Shown here piece after piece: positions 1-11,740 of a stretch of 64,000 bases of DNA (position 1 is the first letter of the stretch; each line of letters starts with the position of its first letter). The stretch covers positions 95,909 through 159,908 of the forward strand of contig NZ_FRBI01000004.1 in assembly GCF_900142575.1 (NCBI RefSeq). The letters run 5' to 3'. Source of the stretch: Actinacidiphila paucisporea (GTDB lineage: Bacteria > Actinomycetota > Actinomycetes > Streptomycetales > Streptomycetaceae). The notes beneath the pieces were generated by a model. The model did no database searches. It had not been told where the DNA came from and saw only the letters and a list, made by a program, of their open reading frames with translations. A program made the position numbers and the translations under genes.

Positions 1-2761
<2,761 letters not shown>

Positions 2762-4141
2762 GTGCGCCAGCCGACCCGTTCCCTTGCCGACCCGCGACCG
2801 CATCGCGCGCCGCAACGCGCCGGATCCCGCGGCCGCCTCCTCACCGGCGCGGCCGGCGGGGTCCGCGGCGCCGGACTCGTACTGGGCCTGCTGGCCACCG
2901 CCACCGCCGGCCTCACCGCGTGCGGCGACAACAGCTCGAACTCCTCCCCCGGCACCAGCTCGGCGTCCGCCCCCGAGTCCTCCGCCATGACCACCTCGGG
3001 CACGCCCAGTGCCACCACCACATCGGCCTCGCCCTCCGCCTCGCGCACCACGGCCGTACCGCCGCCCGCGAAGACCGGCACCACCGAGCCCGCCAGCTGC
3101 GTGAGCAAGGCGGCCGCCGGGATGAGCCGGGCGCAGCAGGTCGGCCAGCTGTTCATGAGCGCCGTGGGCTCCTCGCACATGACCGGCGCCCAGTCCGCCG
3201 CCATCACCGGCGGCCGGGTCGGCTCGGTCTTCCTGATGGGCCACACCTCCGCGGGCGTGGCGACCGTCAGGCAGGTCACCGACCAGGTCAGGAAGCTGGC
3301 GCCGTCGGTGAAGGGCGCCACGGTGAGGATGCTGGTCTCCACCGACCAGGAGGGCGGCCAGGTCCAGGTGCTCAACGGCCCCGGCTTCAGCGCCATCCCG
3401 ACGGCGGTGCAGCAGGGCAAGCTGTCGGCGAGCACCCTGCAGAAGGACGCGAAGACCTGGGGACAGCAGCTCAAGGCCGCCGGGGTGACGATGAACCTCG
3501 CACCGGTCGCCGACACCGTGCCGCCGAACCTGGTCGGCGTCAACGCGCCGATCGGCAAGCTGCAGCGCGAGTACGGCACCAATCCCACCACGGTGGCCAC
3601 CCACAGCACCGCCTTCGTGCGCGGCATGCTCCAGGCCGGCGTCATCACCAGCGCCAAGCACTTCCCCGGTCTCGGCCGGGTCACCGGCAACACCGACTTC
3701 ACCGCCGGCGTCACCGACTCCACCACCACGCGCACCGACCCCTTCCTCGAACCGTTCCGCAGCGCGGTCAAGGCCGGCACGCCCTTCGTGATGGTGTCCT
3801 CCGCGATCTACTCGCGGATCGACCCCAACACCCAGGCGGCCTTCTCCTCCAAGGTGATGCGCGACCTGCTGCGCGGCTCGCTCGGCTTCAAGGGCGCGAT
3901 CATCTCCGACGACCTCGGCGCGGCCGCGGCGGTCAGTGACCACACGCCCGCCCAGCGGGCGGTGGACTTCTTCAAGGCGGGCGGCAACGTGCTGCTCACC
4001 GTCAAGCCGAGCGACATCGTGCCGATGACCGCGGCGGTGATCAGCCGGATGCCGCAGGACGCCGCGCTGCGCGGCGCGGTGTCCGACAGCCTGCGGCGGG
4101 TCCTGACGGCCAAGCAGAACGCCGGGCTGCTGACCTGCTGA
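2762..4141 (+). CDS. GH3-family beta-N-acetylglucosaminidase-like lipoprotein
   Basis: Extracytoplasmic lipoprotein of glycoside hydrolase family 3, NagZ-like single-domain type. A twin-Arg-rich N-terminus and hydrophobic stretch lead to a lipobox LTAC with Cys near residue 54. A Ser/Thr/Pro linker (about 58-105) precedes the TIM barrel. The NagZ-type motif KHFPG is present near 298 but reads KHFPGLG instead of KHFPGHG, so the His of the usual KHFPGHG loop motif is replaced; the Asp nucleophile motif IISDDLG lies near 381. GTG 2762 is preferred because GTGAGG sits 6 bases upstream; GTG 2750 is the in-frame alternative. The natural substrate is likely an amino-sugar glycan such as peptidoglycan or chito-oligosaccharide, but the changed loop makes this uncertain. 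Confidence 0.85.
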   Translation: MRQPTRSLADPRPHRAPQRAGSRGRLLTGAAGGVRGAGLVLGLLATATAGLTACGDNSSNSSPGTSSASAPESSAMTTSGTPSATTTSASPSASRTTAVPPPAKTGTTEPASCVSKAAAGMSRAQQVGQLFMSAVGSSHMTGAQSAAITGGRVGSVFLMGHTSAGVATVRQVTDQVRKLAPSVKGATVRMLVSTDQEGGQVQVLNGPGFSAIPTAVQQGKLSASTLQKDAKTWGQQLKAAGVTMNLAPVADTVPPNLVGVNAPIGKLQREYGTNPTTVATHSTAFVRGMLQAGVITSAKHFPGLGRVTGNTDFTAGVTDSTTTRTDPFLEPFRSAVKAGTPFVMVSSAIYSRIDPNTQAAFSSKVMRDLLRGSLGFKGAIISDDLGAAAAVSDHTPAQRAVDFFKAGGNVLLTVKPSDIVPMTAAVISRMPQDAALRGAVSDSLRRVLTAKQNAGLLTC

Positions 4142-4151
4142 GCCAGGCGGC

Positions 4152-5000
4152 TCAGCTCCCGGCGGGCGGCCCGGCGCGCAGCGCCGCCGCGATGAAGGCG
4201 GCGGCCGACGGCGCGGGCCGCCGCGCCGGGCGGGCCAGCGCGACCTGGTCCTGCGGCAGGTCGGCCACCGGCCGGTAGACCACGTCGGGGCGGCTGTGCA
4301 GCAGGGCGGCGGACCGCGGCAGGCAGGTCACCCCGCGGCCCGCCGCCACGTACTCCAGCTTCTCCTCGACCGTGCGGACCGCGGAGGGAGCCCGCGGGTC
4401 CGCCGCGTCGGGATTGACGCACAGGTGCAGGATCTCGGTCTGCGCCGCCAGTTCCGCCGCGGTCAGGCGCTCGCGGGCGGCCAGCGGATGCCCGGCGGGC
4501 AGCGCGGCCATCCGCGGCTCGCCGTACAGCGGGGTCAGCGCGAGCCCGGCCTCGATCACCGGCAGCCGTACGTAGGCCACGTCGACCCGCCCGTCGAGTA
4601 CGGCCTCGGCCTGGTCGTCCCACTCCAGCCGGCGCACCTCGACGCTCACCCCGGGGTGCTCGGCACCGAAGGCGCGGACCGCTTCGGTGACCCGGACGCC
4701 CGTAGGGAAGCCCACCACCAGCCGGCCGGGCTCCTCGGCGGCCCGCCCGGCCCGCCGGCGGGCCGCGTCGGCGGCGGCCAGCAGTGGGCCCGCGTCGTCC
4801 AGCAGTTGGCGCCCGGCCGCGGTCAGCGCCACGCGGTGGCTGTCCCGCACGAACAGCTCGGCCCGCAGCTCCCTCTCCAGGGCGCGGATCTGCCGGCTCA
4901 GCGCCGGCTGGGCTATGAGCAGGTCCTCGGCGGCCCGGCCGAAGTGCAGGCGCTCGGCGACGGCGACGAAGTAGCGCAGCTTGCGCAGGTCCAGATCCAC
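4152..5000 (-). CDS. LysR-family transcriptional regulator
   Basis: A 282-residue LysR-type regulator. The winged HTH occupies about residues 1-60 (LRKLRYFVAVAERLHFGRAA, then QPALSRQIRALE), followed by a type 2 periplasmic-binding-like effector domain. GTG at 5000 puts the HTH at the usual distance from the N-terminus; longer reading upstream is low-complexity and overlaps the neighbour's promoter. It is divergent from the dienelactone hydrolase gene (142 bp between starts), the classic layout in which a LysR protein controls its neighbour. Effector unknown. Confidence 0.9.
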   Translation of the reverse strand: MDLDLRKLRYFVAVAERLHFGRAAEDLLIAQPALSRQIRALERELRAELFVRDSHRVALTAAGRQLLDDAGPLLAAADAARRRAGRAAEEPGRLVVGFPTGVRVTEAVRAFGAEHPGVSVEVRRLEWDDQAEAVLDGRVDVAYVRLPVIEAGLALTPLYGEPRMAALPAGHPLAARERLTAAELAAQTEILHLCVNPDAADPRAPSAVRTVEEKLEYVAAGRGVTCLPRSAALLHSRPDVVYRPVADLPQDQVALARPARRPAPSAAAFIAAALRAGPPAGS

Positions 5001-5141
5001 GGCCGCCCCCCGGGTGCCGCCGCGGGTGCGGCGGCGATGCGCCGAGGGTATCGCCGCGGACAGAACGGGTCTTGGACGCGGTGTCGGCGGCCGCCGCAGA
5101 CTCGGTCGCGTCACCTGACCCACGCAAGGAGAGTCCTCGTC

Positions 5142-5882
5142 ATGGAAGCGACAACCGGTACGGTCGGCATCCCGGTGGCCGGGGCGGCGGAACCGATGAC
5201 CGCGTACGTCAGCAGGCCGGCGGGCGACGGGCCGTGGCCCGCGGTGATCGTGGGCTTCGAGATGTTCGGCCTGACGCCGTACATCCGCAGGACCGCCGAC
5301 CGGCTCGCCGGGCTCGGCCTGCTCGCCGTCGTACCGGACTTCTACCACCGCACCGCGCCGGGCTTCTCCGGCACCGCCGACGACCAGGGCCGCGCCGAGG
5401 CCTACACCCTGCTCGACCGGCTCACCCGGGAGGAGGTCACGGCCGACCTGCGGGCCACACTCGCCCATCTGGAGCGGCGCGAGGACACCGCGGGGCGGCC
5501 GCGGATGGCCGGCTTCAGCCTCGGCGGCCACATCGCCTTCTACGCGGCGAGCCAGGTGCCGCTGGACGCCGTCGCGGTGGTCTACCCCGGCTGGCTCGAC
5601 ACCCCCGGCACCGCGCTGAGCCGCCCCGACCCGCTGCTCGACCTCACGCCCGGCATCGCCGAGCAGGGCTGCCGCGTCCTGTACCTGGCCGGTGCCGACG
5701 ACCACGTCGTGACCCCCGACCAGACCCGGCTGACCGCCCGCCGGCTCGCCGCCGCGGGCGTCCCCCACGAGATCGTGGTCTACCCCGAGACTCCGCACGG
5801 CTTCCTCGCCGACGACCGCCCCACCTTCCGCCCCTCCGCCTCCGCGGAGGCCTGGCACCACCTGGCCTCCACCCTGCGCTGA
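5142..5882 (+). CDS. Dienelactone hydrolase-family alpha/beta hydrolase
   Basis: A 246-residue cytoplasmic alpha/beta hydrolase of the dienelactone hydrolase family. The conserved Glu lies in VGFEMFGL, the nucleophile elbow is GFSLGG, and Asp and His of the triad are in AGADDHVV and TPHGF. True dienelactone hydrolases use Cys in the elbow; here Ser occupies that place, so activity on dienelactone should not be assumed. ATG 5142 follows AAGGAGAG. The divergent LysR gene suggests induction by an aromatic or lactone-type effector (inference). Confidence 0.88.
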   Translation: MEATTGTVGIPVAGAAEPMTAYVSRPAGDGPWPAVIVGFEMFGLTPYIRRTADRLAGLGLLAVVPDFYHRTAPGFSGTADDQGRAEAYTLLDRLTREEVTADLRATLAHLERREDTAGRPRMAGFSLGGHIAFYAASQVPLDAVAVVYPGWLDTPGTALSRPDPLLDLTPGIAEQGCRVLYLAGADDHVVTPDQTRLTARRLAAAGVPHEIVVYPETPHGFLADDRPTFRPSASAEAWHHLASTLR

Positions 5883-5900
5883 CTCCGCCCGGGGAGCGCT

Positions 5901-6193
5901 GCTGCCGCCCGCGGCCTGACGTGCCGTCCGGGTCCTGGGCGACGCGACGGGGTCGGCGGGTCACCTCGGGAGGGCGAGTTCGGCCAGGCGGGTGGAACGC
6001 CTGCGCCGCCCGCGGCTTGATGTGCCGTCGGGTCCGGCTGACGCGACCTGGCTGGCGGATCACCCCCGGGGGGAGTTCGGCCAGGCGGGCGGAACGCCCG
6101 CGCATCCCGCCGCCTGACGTGCCGTCGGGTCCTGGGCGACGTGGCGGGGACGACCGGTCACCCCTGCGCGGCGAGTTCGGCCAGGCGGGACGC
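5901..6193. repeat. Three degenerate tandem copies (about 97 bp) echoing the 3' end of the ECF42 gene
   Basis: Three direct repeats at about 5901-6000, 6003-6097 and 6098-6193 share GTGCCGTC...GGGTCC...GAGTTCGGCCAGGCGG. The last copy includes the real 3' end and stop of the ECF42 sigma gene, which reads leftwards; the other two lie downstream of its stop and each keep the stop-codon region. They fill nearly all of the 275-bp gap between the two converging genes. Confidence 0.8.
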
Positions 6194-7417
6194 CAGGTAG
6201 CGGCGTTCGGCCTCCGTGGGGGCCAGGGCGAGGGCCTCGCGGTAGGCGGAGGCGGCCTCCTGCGGGCGGTCGAGGCGGCGCAGCAGGTCGGCACGGGTCG
6301 CAGGGAGGAGGTGGTAGGCGGCGAGCTCGCCGGCCGAGGCGATGGCGTCGACCAGGGCCAGGCCGGCGCGCGGGCCCTGCGACATCGCCACCGCCACCGC
6401 CCGGTTCAGCTCGACGACGGGGCCGGGGGACATGCGGGCCAGCTCCCCGTAGAGCAGCGCGATCTGCGGCCAGTCCGTGGCCGCCGCGTCGGCCGCCTCC
6501 GCGTGGCAGGCGGCGATCGCGGCCTGCACCTGGTAGGGCCCGGGCCGCCGGGCGGCGAGCGCGGCCTCCAGCACGGCGGTGCCCTCGGCGATGCGGTGGC
6601 GGTCCCAGCGGGAGCGGTCCTGCGCGTCCAGCGGCACCAGGTCGCCGGCCGCGTCGGTCCTGGCCGCGGACCGCGCGTCGTGCAGCAGCATGAGTGCCAG
6701 CAGCCCGGCCGCCTCCGGCTCGTCCGGCAGCAGGGCCGCGAGCAGCCGGGCGAGGCGGATCGCCTCCGCGGTGACCCGGCGCTGGTCGAGGCCCGCGGCC
6801 CCTGGCGCGTAACCGGCGTTGAAGAGCAGGTAGAGCACGGCGAGCACGGCCGCGGTGCGCTCGGGCAGCAGGTCGGGCGGCGGCACCCGGAAGGGGATGC
6901 CGGCGTATCTGATCTTGTTCTTGGCGCGGGTCAGCCGCTGCGCCATCGTGCCCTCGGGCACCAGGAAGGCGCGGGCGATCTCCGCGGTGCTCAGCCCGGT
7001 CAGGGTGCGCAGCGTCAGGGCGACCTGCGCGGGCAGCGGGAGCGCCGGGTGGCAGCAGGTGAAGATCAGCCGCAGCCGGTCGTCGGGCAGCGCCTCGTCC
7101 CGCGGCAGCTCGTCCGGCGCCGCGGGGCGCGGCGGCTCGGGGGCGAGCCGGGCCGCCTCGCGCAGTTTGACGCTCTCGTTGGCGGCCCGGCGCAGCCGGT
7201 CGAGCGCCCGGTTGCGGGCGGTGGTGGTCAGCCAGGCGCCGGGGCGGCGCGGCACACCGTCGCGCGGCCAGCGTTCGAGCGCCCGCTCGAACGCGTCCTG
7301 CGCGCACTCCTCGGCCAGGTCCCAGTTCCCGGTCTGCCGGATCACCGCCGCCACGACCCGGCCCCACTCCTGGGACCAGGCCGTGGCGACGGCCTCCTTC
7401 ACCGCGTCGTCGCGCAC
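6158..7417 (-). CDS. ECF42-group RNA polymerase sigma factor with TPR-like C-terminal extension
   Basis: A 419-residue extracytoplasmic-function sigma factor. Region sigma2 lies near the N-terminus ([21 protein letters not shown]), sigma4 follows at about 130-190 ([24 protein letters not shown]), and a long helical C-terminal extension of about 220 residues completes the protein. That extension and the neighbouring YCII (DGPF) gene are hallmarks of group ECF42, which lacks a classical anti-sigma factor. The GTG start lies 7 bp after the YCII stop, so the two are probably translationally coupled. ECF42 systems are tied to stress and drug resistance in Streptomyces; targets here are not visible. 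Confidence 0.92.
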   Translation of the reverse strand: MRDDAVKEAVATAWSQEWGRVVAAVIRQTGNWDLAEECAQDAFERALERWPRDGVPRRPGAWLTTTARNRALDRLRRAANESVKLREAARLAPEPPRPAAPDELPRDEALPDDRLRLIFTCCHPALPLPAQVALTLRTLTGLSTAEIARAFLVPEGTMAQRLTRAKNKIRYAGIPFRVPPPDLLPERTAAVLAVLYLLFNAGYAPGAAGLDQRRVTAEAIRLARLLAALLPDEPEAAGLLALMLLHDARSAARTDAAGDLVPLDAQDRSRWDRHRIAEGTAVLEAALAARRPGPYQVQAAIAACHAEAADAAATDWPQIALLYGELARMSPGPVVELNRAVAVAMSQGPRAGLALVDAIASAGELAAYHLLPATRADLLRRLDRPQEAASAYREALALAPTEAERRYLASRLAELAAQG

Positions 7418-7424
7418 GCCGGCG

Positions 7425-7760
7425 TCACTCCGTCCAGAACGGCCGCACCTCGACCATGCCGAATTTCGCCACCGGGTGCTTGGCCGCGATCTCGATGGCC
7501 TCGTCCAGGTCGGCGCAGTCGATGATGTCGAAGCCGGCCATCTGCTCCTTGGTCTCGGCGTAGGGCCCGTCGGTGAGCAGTTGGGCGCCGTTCCTGACCC
7601 GTACGGTCGTGGCGTCCTCGGCGGCCCGGGTCCTGTTGCCGTCCAGCCGGACGCCCCTGCGGGTCATCTCCTCGACCCACGGCGTGGCGTCCATCTCCTC
7701 GGGCGTGGCGCCCGGGAAGCCGTCGGCGGTCTCACTGCAGATCAGCAGCAGGTACTTCAT
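7425..7760 (-). CDS. YCII/DGPF-domain protein, partner of the ECF42 sigma factor
   Basis: A 111-residue single-domain YCII-related protein. It begins [10 protein letters not shown], carries [19 protein letters not shown] with the DGPY form of the family's DGPF motif, and includes the conserved AAKHP segment. Family members are small dimeric alpha/beta-barrel proteins; the DGPF group is found next to ECF42 genes, where it is thought to help control them. ATG 7760 has GAGGAG upstream. It is the first gene of a two-gene operon with the sigma factor. Confidence 0.92.
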   Translation of the reverse strand: MKYLLLICSETADGFPGATPEEMDATPWVEEMTRRGVRLDGNRTRAAEDATTVRVRNGAQLLTDGPYAETKEQMAGFDIIDCADLDEAIEIAAKHPVAKFGMVEVRPFWTE

Positions 7761-7925
7761 GGCACATCTCCTCGTCCGTCTCCTCGCCGGGGGATCCCCC
7801 GGTCACCCCTACGACGATCGGGAACCGCCGCGATGTACACCTCGCGCGGGATCCGCCGGAAATTTTTCCAGGGGCGCTCCCCGCCGCCCGCGGTGGACCG
7901 GCGTGCGGCGACGAGGGGACGGCCC

Positions 7926-8654
7926 TCAGGCCGTCCACCGGCGGGTGGAGTGGCGCTGCGTGAGGAGCGCGGCCGACACCGAGGCCAGCACCGCCGCGGC
8001 CACCGGCAGCGGCAGTTCGCGGCCGGCGTGCCCGATCAGCGCGGCCCCGGCCAGCGCGCCGACGAACATCGCGGACGCCGACAGCAGTCTGCTGCCCACC
8101 TTGGCGCCGGTCCCGCCCGCGAGGCGGCCGTCGGAGGCCATCCCGGTGATCGTCATGGTCAGTACGGTGGTGGTCAGCTCGGGCACGGCCAGCCGCCGCA
8201 CCACCGCGTTCTGCCCGCCCATCGCCAGCCCCAGCAGCACGATCAGCGCCGCCCGCCAGCCGCCCCGCGCGGGCAGGTCGGCGACCGACGCCAGCACCCA
8301 GGCCGCCACCACCAGCGCGGTCTGCGCCGCGGTGACCGCCAGCAGCAGCCGCCCGCGGTGGCCGGGCATGGCGTGGGCCAGCCGCCCGCCGAGCAGCGCG
8401 CCGACGGCGAAGGCGGCCAGCGACACCACGGAGGCGGTCACCGAGAAGCCGCTCGCCCCGGCCAGCGAGAAGCCGAGGAAGACGACATTGCCGGTCATGT
8501 TCGCCACGAAGACCCGGCCCAGGGCCAGGTAGCTGAAGGCGTCCACCAGACCGGTGACCAGGGTCAGCGCCAGCAGCAGCGGCGGCAGCGGGCCGTGCGG
8601 GCCCGCCGGGTCCGGGACGAGCGTGTCGCGGGCTTCGCGGAGTACGGGGTGCAC
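7926..8654 (-). CDS. YoaK/DUF1275-family integral membrane protein
   Basis: A 242-residue polytopic membrane protein with about six hydrophobic segments and the DUF1275 signature VDAFSYLALGRVFVANMTGN near residues 37-56, followed by GGRLAHAMPGHRGR. The family resembles small transporters but has no settled function. GTG 8654 is preferred because AAGGAGG lies 9 bases upstream. The gene is divergent from an MFS transporter gene (186 bp apart). Confidence 0.88.
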   Translation of the reverse strand: MHPVLREARDTLVPDPAGPHGPLPPLLLALTLVTGLVDAFSYLALGRVFVANMTGNVVFLGFSLAGASGFSVTASVVSLAAFAVGALLGGRLAHAMPGHRGRLLLAVTAAQTALVVAAWVLASVADLPARGGWRAALIVLLGLAMGGQNAVVRRLAVPELTTTVLTMTITGMASDGRLAGGTGAKVGSRLLSASAMFVGALAGAALIGHAGRELPLPVAAAVLASVSAALLTQRHSTRRWTA

Positions 8655-8840
8655 GGCTGACGACCTCCTTCAGGGCGTATCCACGGGCGGGCGGGACAGA
8701 TGTACCCACCGGGGTGGGACCCCTCCCGGACCTGGCTCCGGGGGAGCCCGACGCCATCGTGCACGGCCGGACGTACCGGGCGTGGCAGCCGCGCGAACAA
8801 CGGCGGCCGATGTGAGACTTCGACGCGGAGGTGATCTTCG

Positions 8841-10340
8841 ATGGACGGATCCGCGGCCCGACCCGACGGGGCGGCCGGTGACACCATCACCACGGATGTG
8901 CCCGCACGGCTCGACCGACTGCCCTGGTCGCGCTGGCACTGGATGATCGTCATCGGACTCGGGACGGTGTGGATCCTCGACGGCCTGGAAGTGACGACCG
9001 TCGGCAACATCGCCGGCCGGATCGCGGAGGACGGCAGCGGCCTGTCGGTGTCGGCCGCCCAGATCACCGGCCTGGCCGCCGCGCTCTACGTGGCGGGCGC
9101 CTGCTCGGGTGCGCTGTTCTTCGGCTGGCTGACCGACCGGTACGGCCGCAAGAAGCTCTTCATGATCACCCTCGCGGTGTATCTGAGCGCCACCGCGATG
9201 ACCGCGCTGTCCTTCCAGCCCTGGTGGTTCTTCACCTTCCGCTTCCTGACCGGCTTCGGCATCGGCGGTGAGTACGCGGCCATCAACTCCGCCATCGACG
9301 AGCTGATCCCGTCCCGCTTCCGCGGCCGCGTCGACCTGATCATCAACGGCAGCTACTGGCTGGGCGCGATCGGCGGCTCGCTGCTGTCGATCGTGATGCT
9401 CAACACGAACATCTTCCCCATCAACGTCGGCTGGCGCCTCACCTTCGCCCTCGGCGTGGTGCTCGGCCTGGTGATCATGCTGGTCCGCCGCCACGTGCCG
9501 GAGAGCCCGCGCTGGCAGTTCATCCACGGCCACGGCAACGAGGCGAAAGAGCTGGTCGGCACGGTCGAGAAGGAGATCGAGGAGGAGAAGCACGAGCGGC
9601 TGCCCGAGCCCAAGACGAAGATCACCATCCACCAGCGGGCCAGTGTCGGCTTCGGGTTGATCGCCAGGACCGTCTTCACCCGCTACCCCAGGCGGGCGGT
9701 GCTCAGCCTGTCGCTCTTCATCGGCCAGGCCTTCCTCTACAACGCCATCACCTTCGGCTTCGGCAACATCCTGACCACCTTCTTCGGCGTGTCGACCGGC
9801 AAGACCGGCTACTACTTCGCGGTGATCGCGGCCGGCAACTTCGTGGGCCCGCTGCTGCTCGGCAGGCTCTTCGACACCGTCGGCCGGCGGATCATGATCT
9901 CCTCCACCTACGTGCTGTCCGGCCTGCTGCTCTTCGGTACCGCGTGGCTGTTCGACCGCGGTTCGCTGAACGCCACGACGATGACGGCGTGCTGGTGCGC
10001 GGTGCTGTTCTTCGCGTCGGCCGGCGCGAGCAGCGCGTATCTGACCGTCTCGGAGATCTTCCCGATGGAGACCAGGGCGATGGCCATCGCCTTCTTCTAC
10101 GCGATCGGCACCGCCGCCGGCGGCATCAGCGGCCCGCTGGTCTTCGCCGACCTGACCAAGTCGGGCGTGGTCGGCGACACCGTGACAGCCTTCGTGATCG
10201 GCGCGTCGCTGATGGTCGCGGCCGGTCTGGTCGCGGCCTTCCTGGCGATCAAGGCCGAGGGCAGGTCGCTGGAGGACATCGCCACCCCGCTGTCCCAGGC
10301 CTCCACGCCCGGCTCCGCTGCCGCAGGCGCCCAGGTCTGA
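8841..10340 (+). CDS. MFS transporter, sugar-porter-like
   Basis: A 499-residue inner-membrane transporter with about 12 membrane segments. The major facilitator loop motif DRYGRKK follows TM2, RFLTGFGIGGEY marks TM4, and VPESPRW at the end of TM6 is the sugar/metabolite porter signature; LGRLFDTVGRR repeats the loop motif in the second half. Substrate cannot be read from sequence; sugars, organic acids or aromatic acids are possible. ATG 8841 follows a near-ideal GGAGGTGAT at 8 bases spacing. It is monocistronic as seen and precedes the sugar-uptake cluster, with no sign of a shared operator. Confidence 0.85.
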   Translation: MDGSAARPDGAAGDTITTDVPARLDRLPWSRWHWMIVIGLGTVWILDGLEVTTVGNIAGRIAEDGSGLSVSAAQITGLAAALYVAGACSGALFFGWLTDRYGRKKLFMITLAVYLSATAMTALSFQPWWFFTFRFLTGFGIGGEYAAINSAIDELIPSRFRGRVDLIINGSYWLGAIGGSLLSIVMLNTNIFPINVGWRLTFALGVVLGLVIMLVRRHVPESPRWQFIHGHGNEAKELVGTVEKEIEEEKHERLPEPKTKITIHQRASVGFGLIARTVFTRYPRRAVLSLSLFIGQAFLYNAITFGFGNILTTFFGVSTGKTGYYFAVIAAGNFVGPLLLGRLFDTVGRRIMISSTYVLSGLLLFGTAWLFDRGSLNATTMTACWCAVLFFASAGASSAYLTVSEIFPMETRAMAIAFFYAIGTAAGGISGPLVFADLTKSGVVGDTVTAFVIGASLMVAAGLVAAFLAIKAEGRSLEDIATPLSQASTPGSAAAGAQV

Positions 10341-10428
10341 CGAACCACGGTGGGCGCCCGCGGAGTTCGCCCTGCGCGATCTCTTGTGGGCGCCCTGCGC
10401 GCGTGTTAGTTTCACGGCCATTCGAGCT

Positions 10429-10446
10429 TGTCGAATCAGTTCGACA
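10429..10446. promoter_or_regulatory. LacI-type operator TGTCGAA-TCAG-TTCGACA upstream of its likely repressor gene
   Basis: A perfect 7-bp inverted repeat around TCAG lies 64 bp upstream of the LacI gene start. A near-identical site lies at 11607-11624 before the transporter operon. The CGAA-N4-TTCG core agrees with the operator form reported for the xylo-oligosaccharide repressor BxlR of Streptomyces. Confidence 0.8.
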
Positions 10447-10509
10447 CTTCGGCCGGTACGGCGGCCGGCTCGATGCTCCAGCAGCACCACGGCGACGATG
10501 GGGTCGGTC

Positions 10510-11553
10510 ATGACGGTGACGATTGCGGACGTCGCGCGGCACGCGGGCGTGTCGCGCAGCACGGTGTCGTACGTGCTCAGCGGCAACCGCACCATCTCGC
10601 CGGAGACCATCAAGCGGGTCGAGGGCAGCATCGCGGCCCTGGGCTTCCGGCCGCACGCCGGCGCGCGGTCGATCCGTACCCGCCGCACCGGGGTGATCGC
10701 CATGGCGCTGCCGATGGTGCACGGCCCGCACAACCAGGTGCAGATGCCGTACGTCTGGGCGGCCCTGACCGCCGCCCAGGACAGCGGCCTGAAGGTGCTG
10801 ATGCTCACCGACGACGACGGTGAGGCCGCGATCAGGGACGCCGTCGCCAGCGCCCTGGTCGACGGGGTGATGCTGATGGAGGTGCAGCGGCGGGATCCGC
10901 GTATCCCGCTGCTCACCGAGTTGAAATGCCCCGCGGTGCTGGTCGGTACCCCTGACCGGCCGCACGGGTTGCCCCGGGTGGACTTCGACTTCGCGCTGGC
11001 CGCCCGGGCGTGCGCCGAGCACCTGCACGAGTCGGGGCACACCTCGGTCGGGTATCTCGGCCAGCCGCCCGAGGCGTTCGGCCGGGACGTCGCCTACGCC
11101 GTGCACGCCAGGGAGTCCGTGCTGACCGCGCTGGAGTCGCGTGGCCAGCGCACCGTGTGGGCGGCCTGCGACCCGACACCGGCCGGGGTGGTCGCGGCGC
11201 TGGACGACCTGCTGGCCAGGCAGCCCGACCTGACGGCGCTGATCGTCTACAACGAACGGGTGCTGCCGCTGGTGCGCGACCGGCTCGCCGGGCTCGGCCA
11301 CCGGGTGCCCGACGACATCTCGCTCATCGCGATCTGTCCCGACGACGAGGCCGAGCGGTGCGATCCGCCGCTGACCTCGGTGTCGCTGCCCGCCGAGGAA
11401 CTGGCCAGGGTCGCGGTCCGCAGCCTCGCCCGGCGGATCGAGGGGGAGGAGCTGCCGGCCGAGACGCTGCTGGCGCCCGCCCTGAAGATCCGGGCGAGCA
11501 CCGGACCGCGGCGCGGCTCCGCCGCCGACGGCCCCCGGCCGCGGCGTACCTGA
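10510..11553 (+). CDS. LacI-family repressor of the adjacent CUT1 sugar/GH31/GH39-like cluster
   Basis: A 347-residue LacI/GalR regulator. The HTH and hinge are at residues about 3-55 (TIADVARHAGVSRSTVSYVLSG, then PETIKRVEGSIAALGFRP), followed by a two-lobed sugar-binding domain. ATG 10510 starts directly at the HTH as is usual. It lies just upstream of the binding protein and permease genes on the same strand, and both it and the operon carry the same inverted repeat, so autoregulation and repression of the operon are likely. The effector is probably the imported oligosaccharide. Confidence 0.9.
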   Translation: MTVTIADVARHAGVSRSTVSYVLSGNRTISPETIKRVEGSIAALGFRPHAGARSIRTRRTGVIAMALPMVHGPHNQVQMPYVWAALTAAQDSGLKVLMLTDDDGEAAIRDAVASALVDGVMLMEVQRRDPRIPLLTELKCPAVLVGTPDRPHGLPRVDFDFALAARACAEHLHESGHTSVGYLGQPPEAFGRDVAYAVHARESVLTALESRGQRTVWAACDPTPAGVVAALDDLLARQPDLTALIVYNERVLPLVRDRLAGLGHRVPDDISLIAICPDDEAERCDPPLTSVSLPAEELARVAVRSLARRIEGEELPAETLLAPALKIRASTGPRRGSAADGPRPRRT

Positions 11554-11606
11554 ACGGGCGAGGACAAGTCCGGCCCACGGCGCGAGCCGGACCGACCCGT
11601 CGCCAC

Positions 11607-11624
11607 TGTCGAATCAATTCGAAT
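11607..11624. promoter_or_regulatory. Second LacI-type operator TGTCGAATCAATTCGAAT
   Basis: This site shares TGTCGAATCA-TTCGA with the operator at 10429-10446 and lies 117 bp upstream of the sugar-binding protein gene. The left arm is identical and the right arm differs only at its outer bases. Confidence 0.8.
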
Positions 11625-11740
11625 GCCACGTCAAGCCGCCTGCACCGCAGGGCATCAGCTTCCCGCTGCCTCCCGGCACCCGCTGGTGCCGCGCCCCTTG
11701 ACCACAGCTCAGTACCGCACACAGTGAAAGGCACGTCACC

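Noticed and set aside
7850..7880. GGAAATTTTTCC-like inverted repeat between YCII and DUF1275 genes
   Set aside because: Short arms, off-centre and no neighbouring gene at a fitting distance; likely chance in an AT-rich patch.
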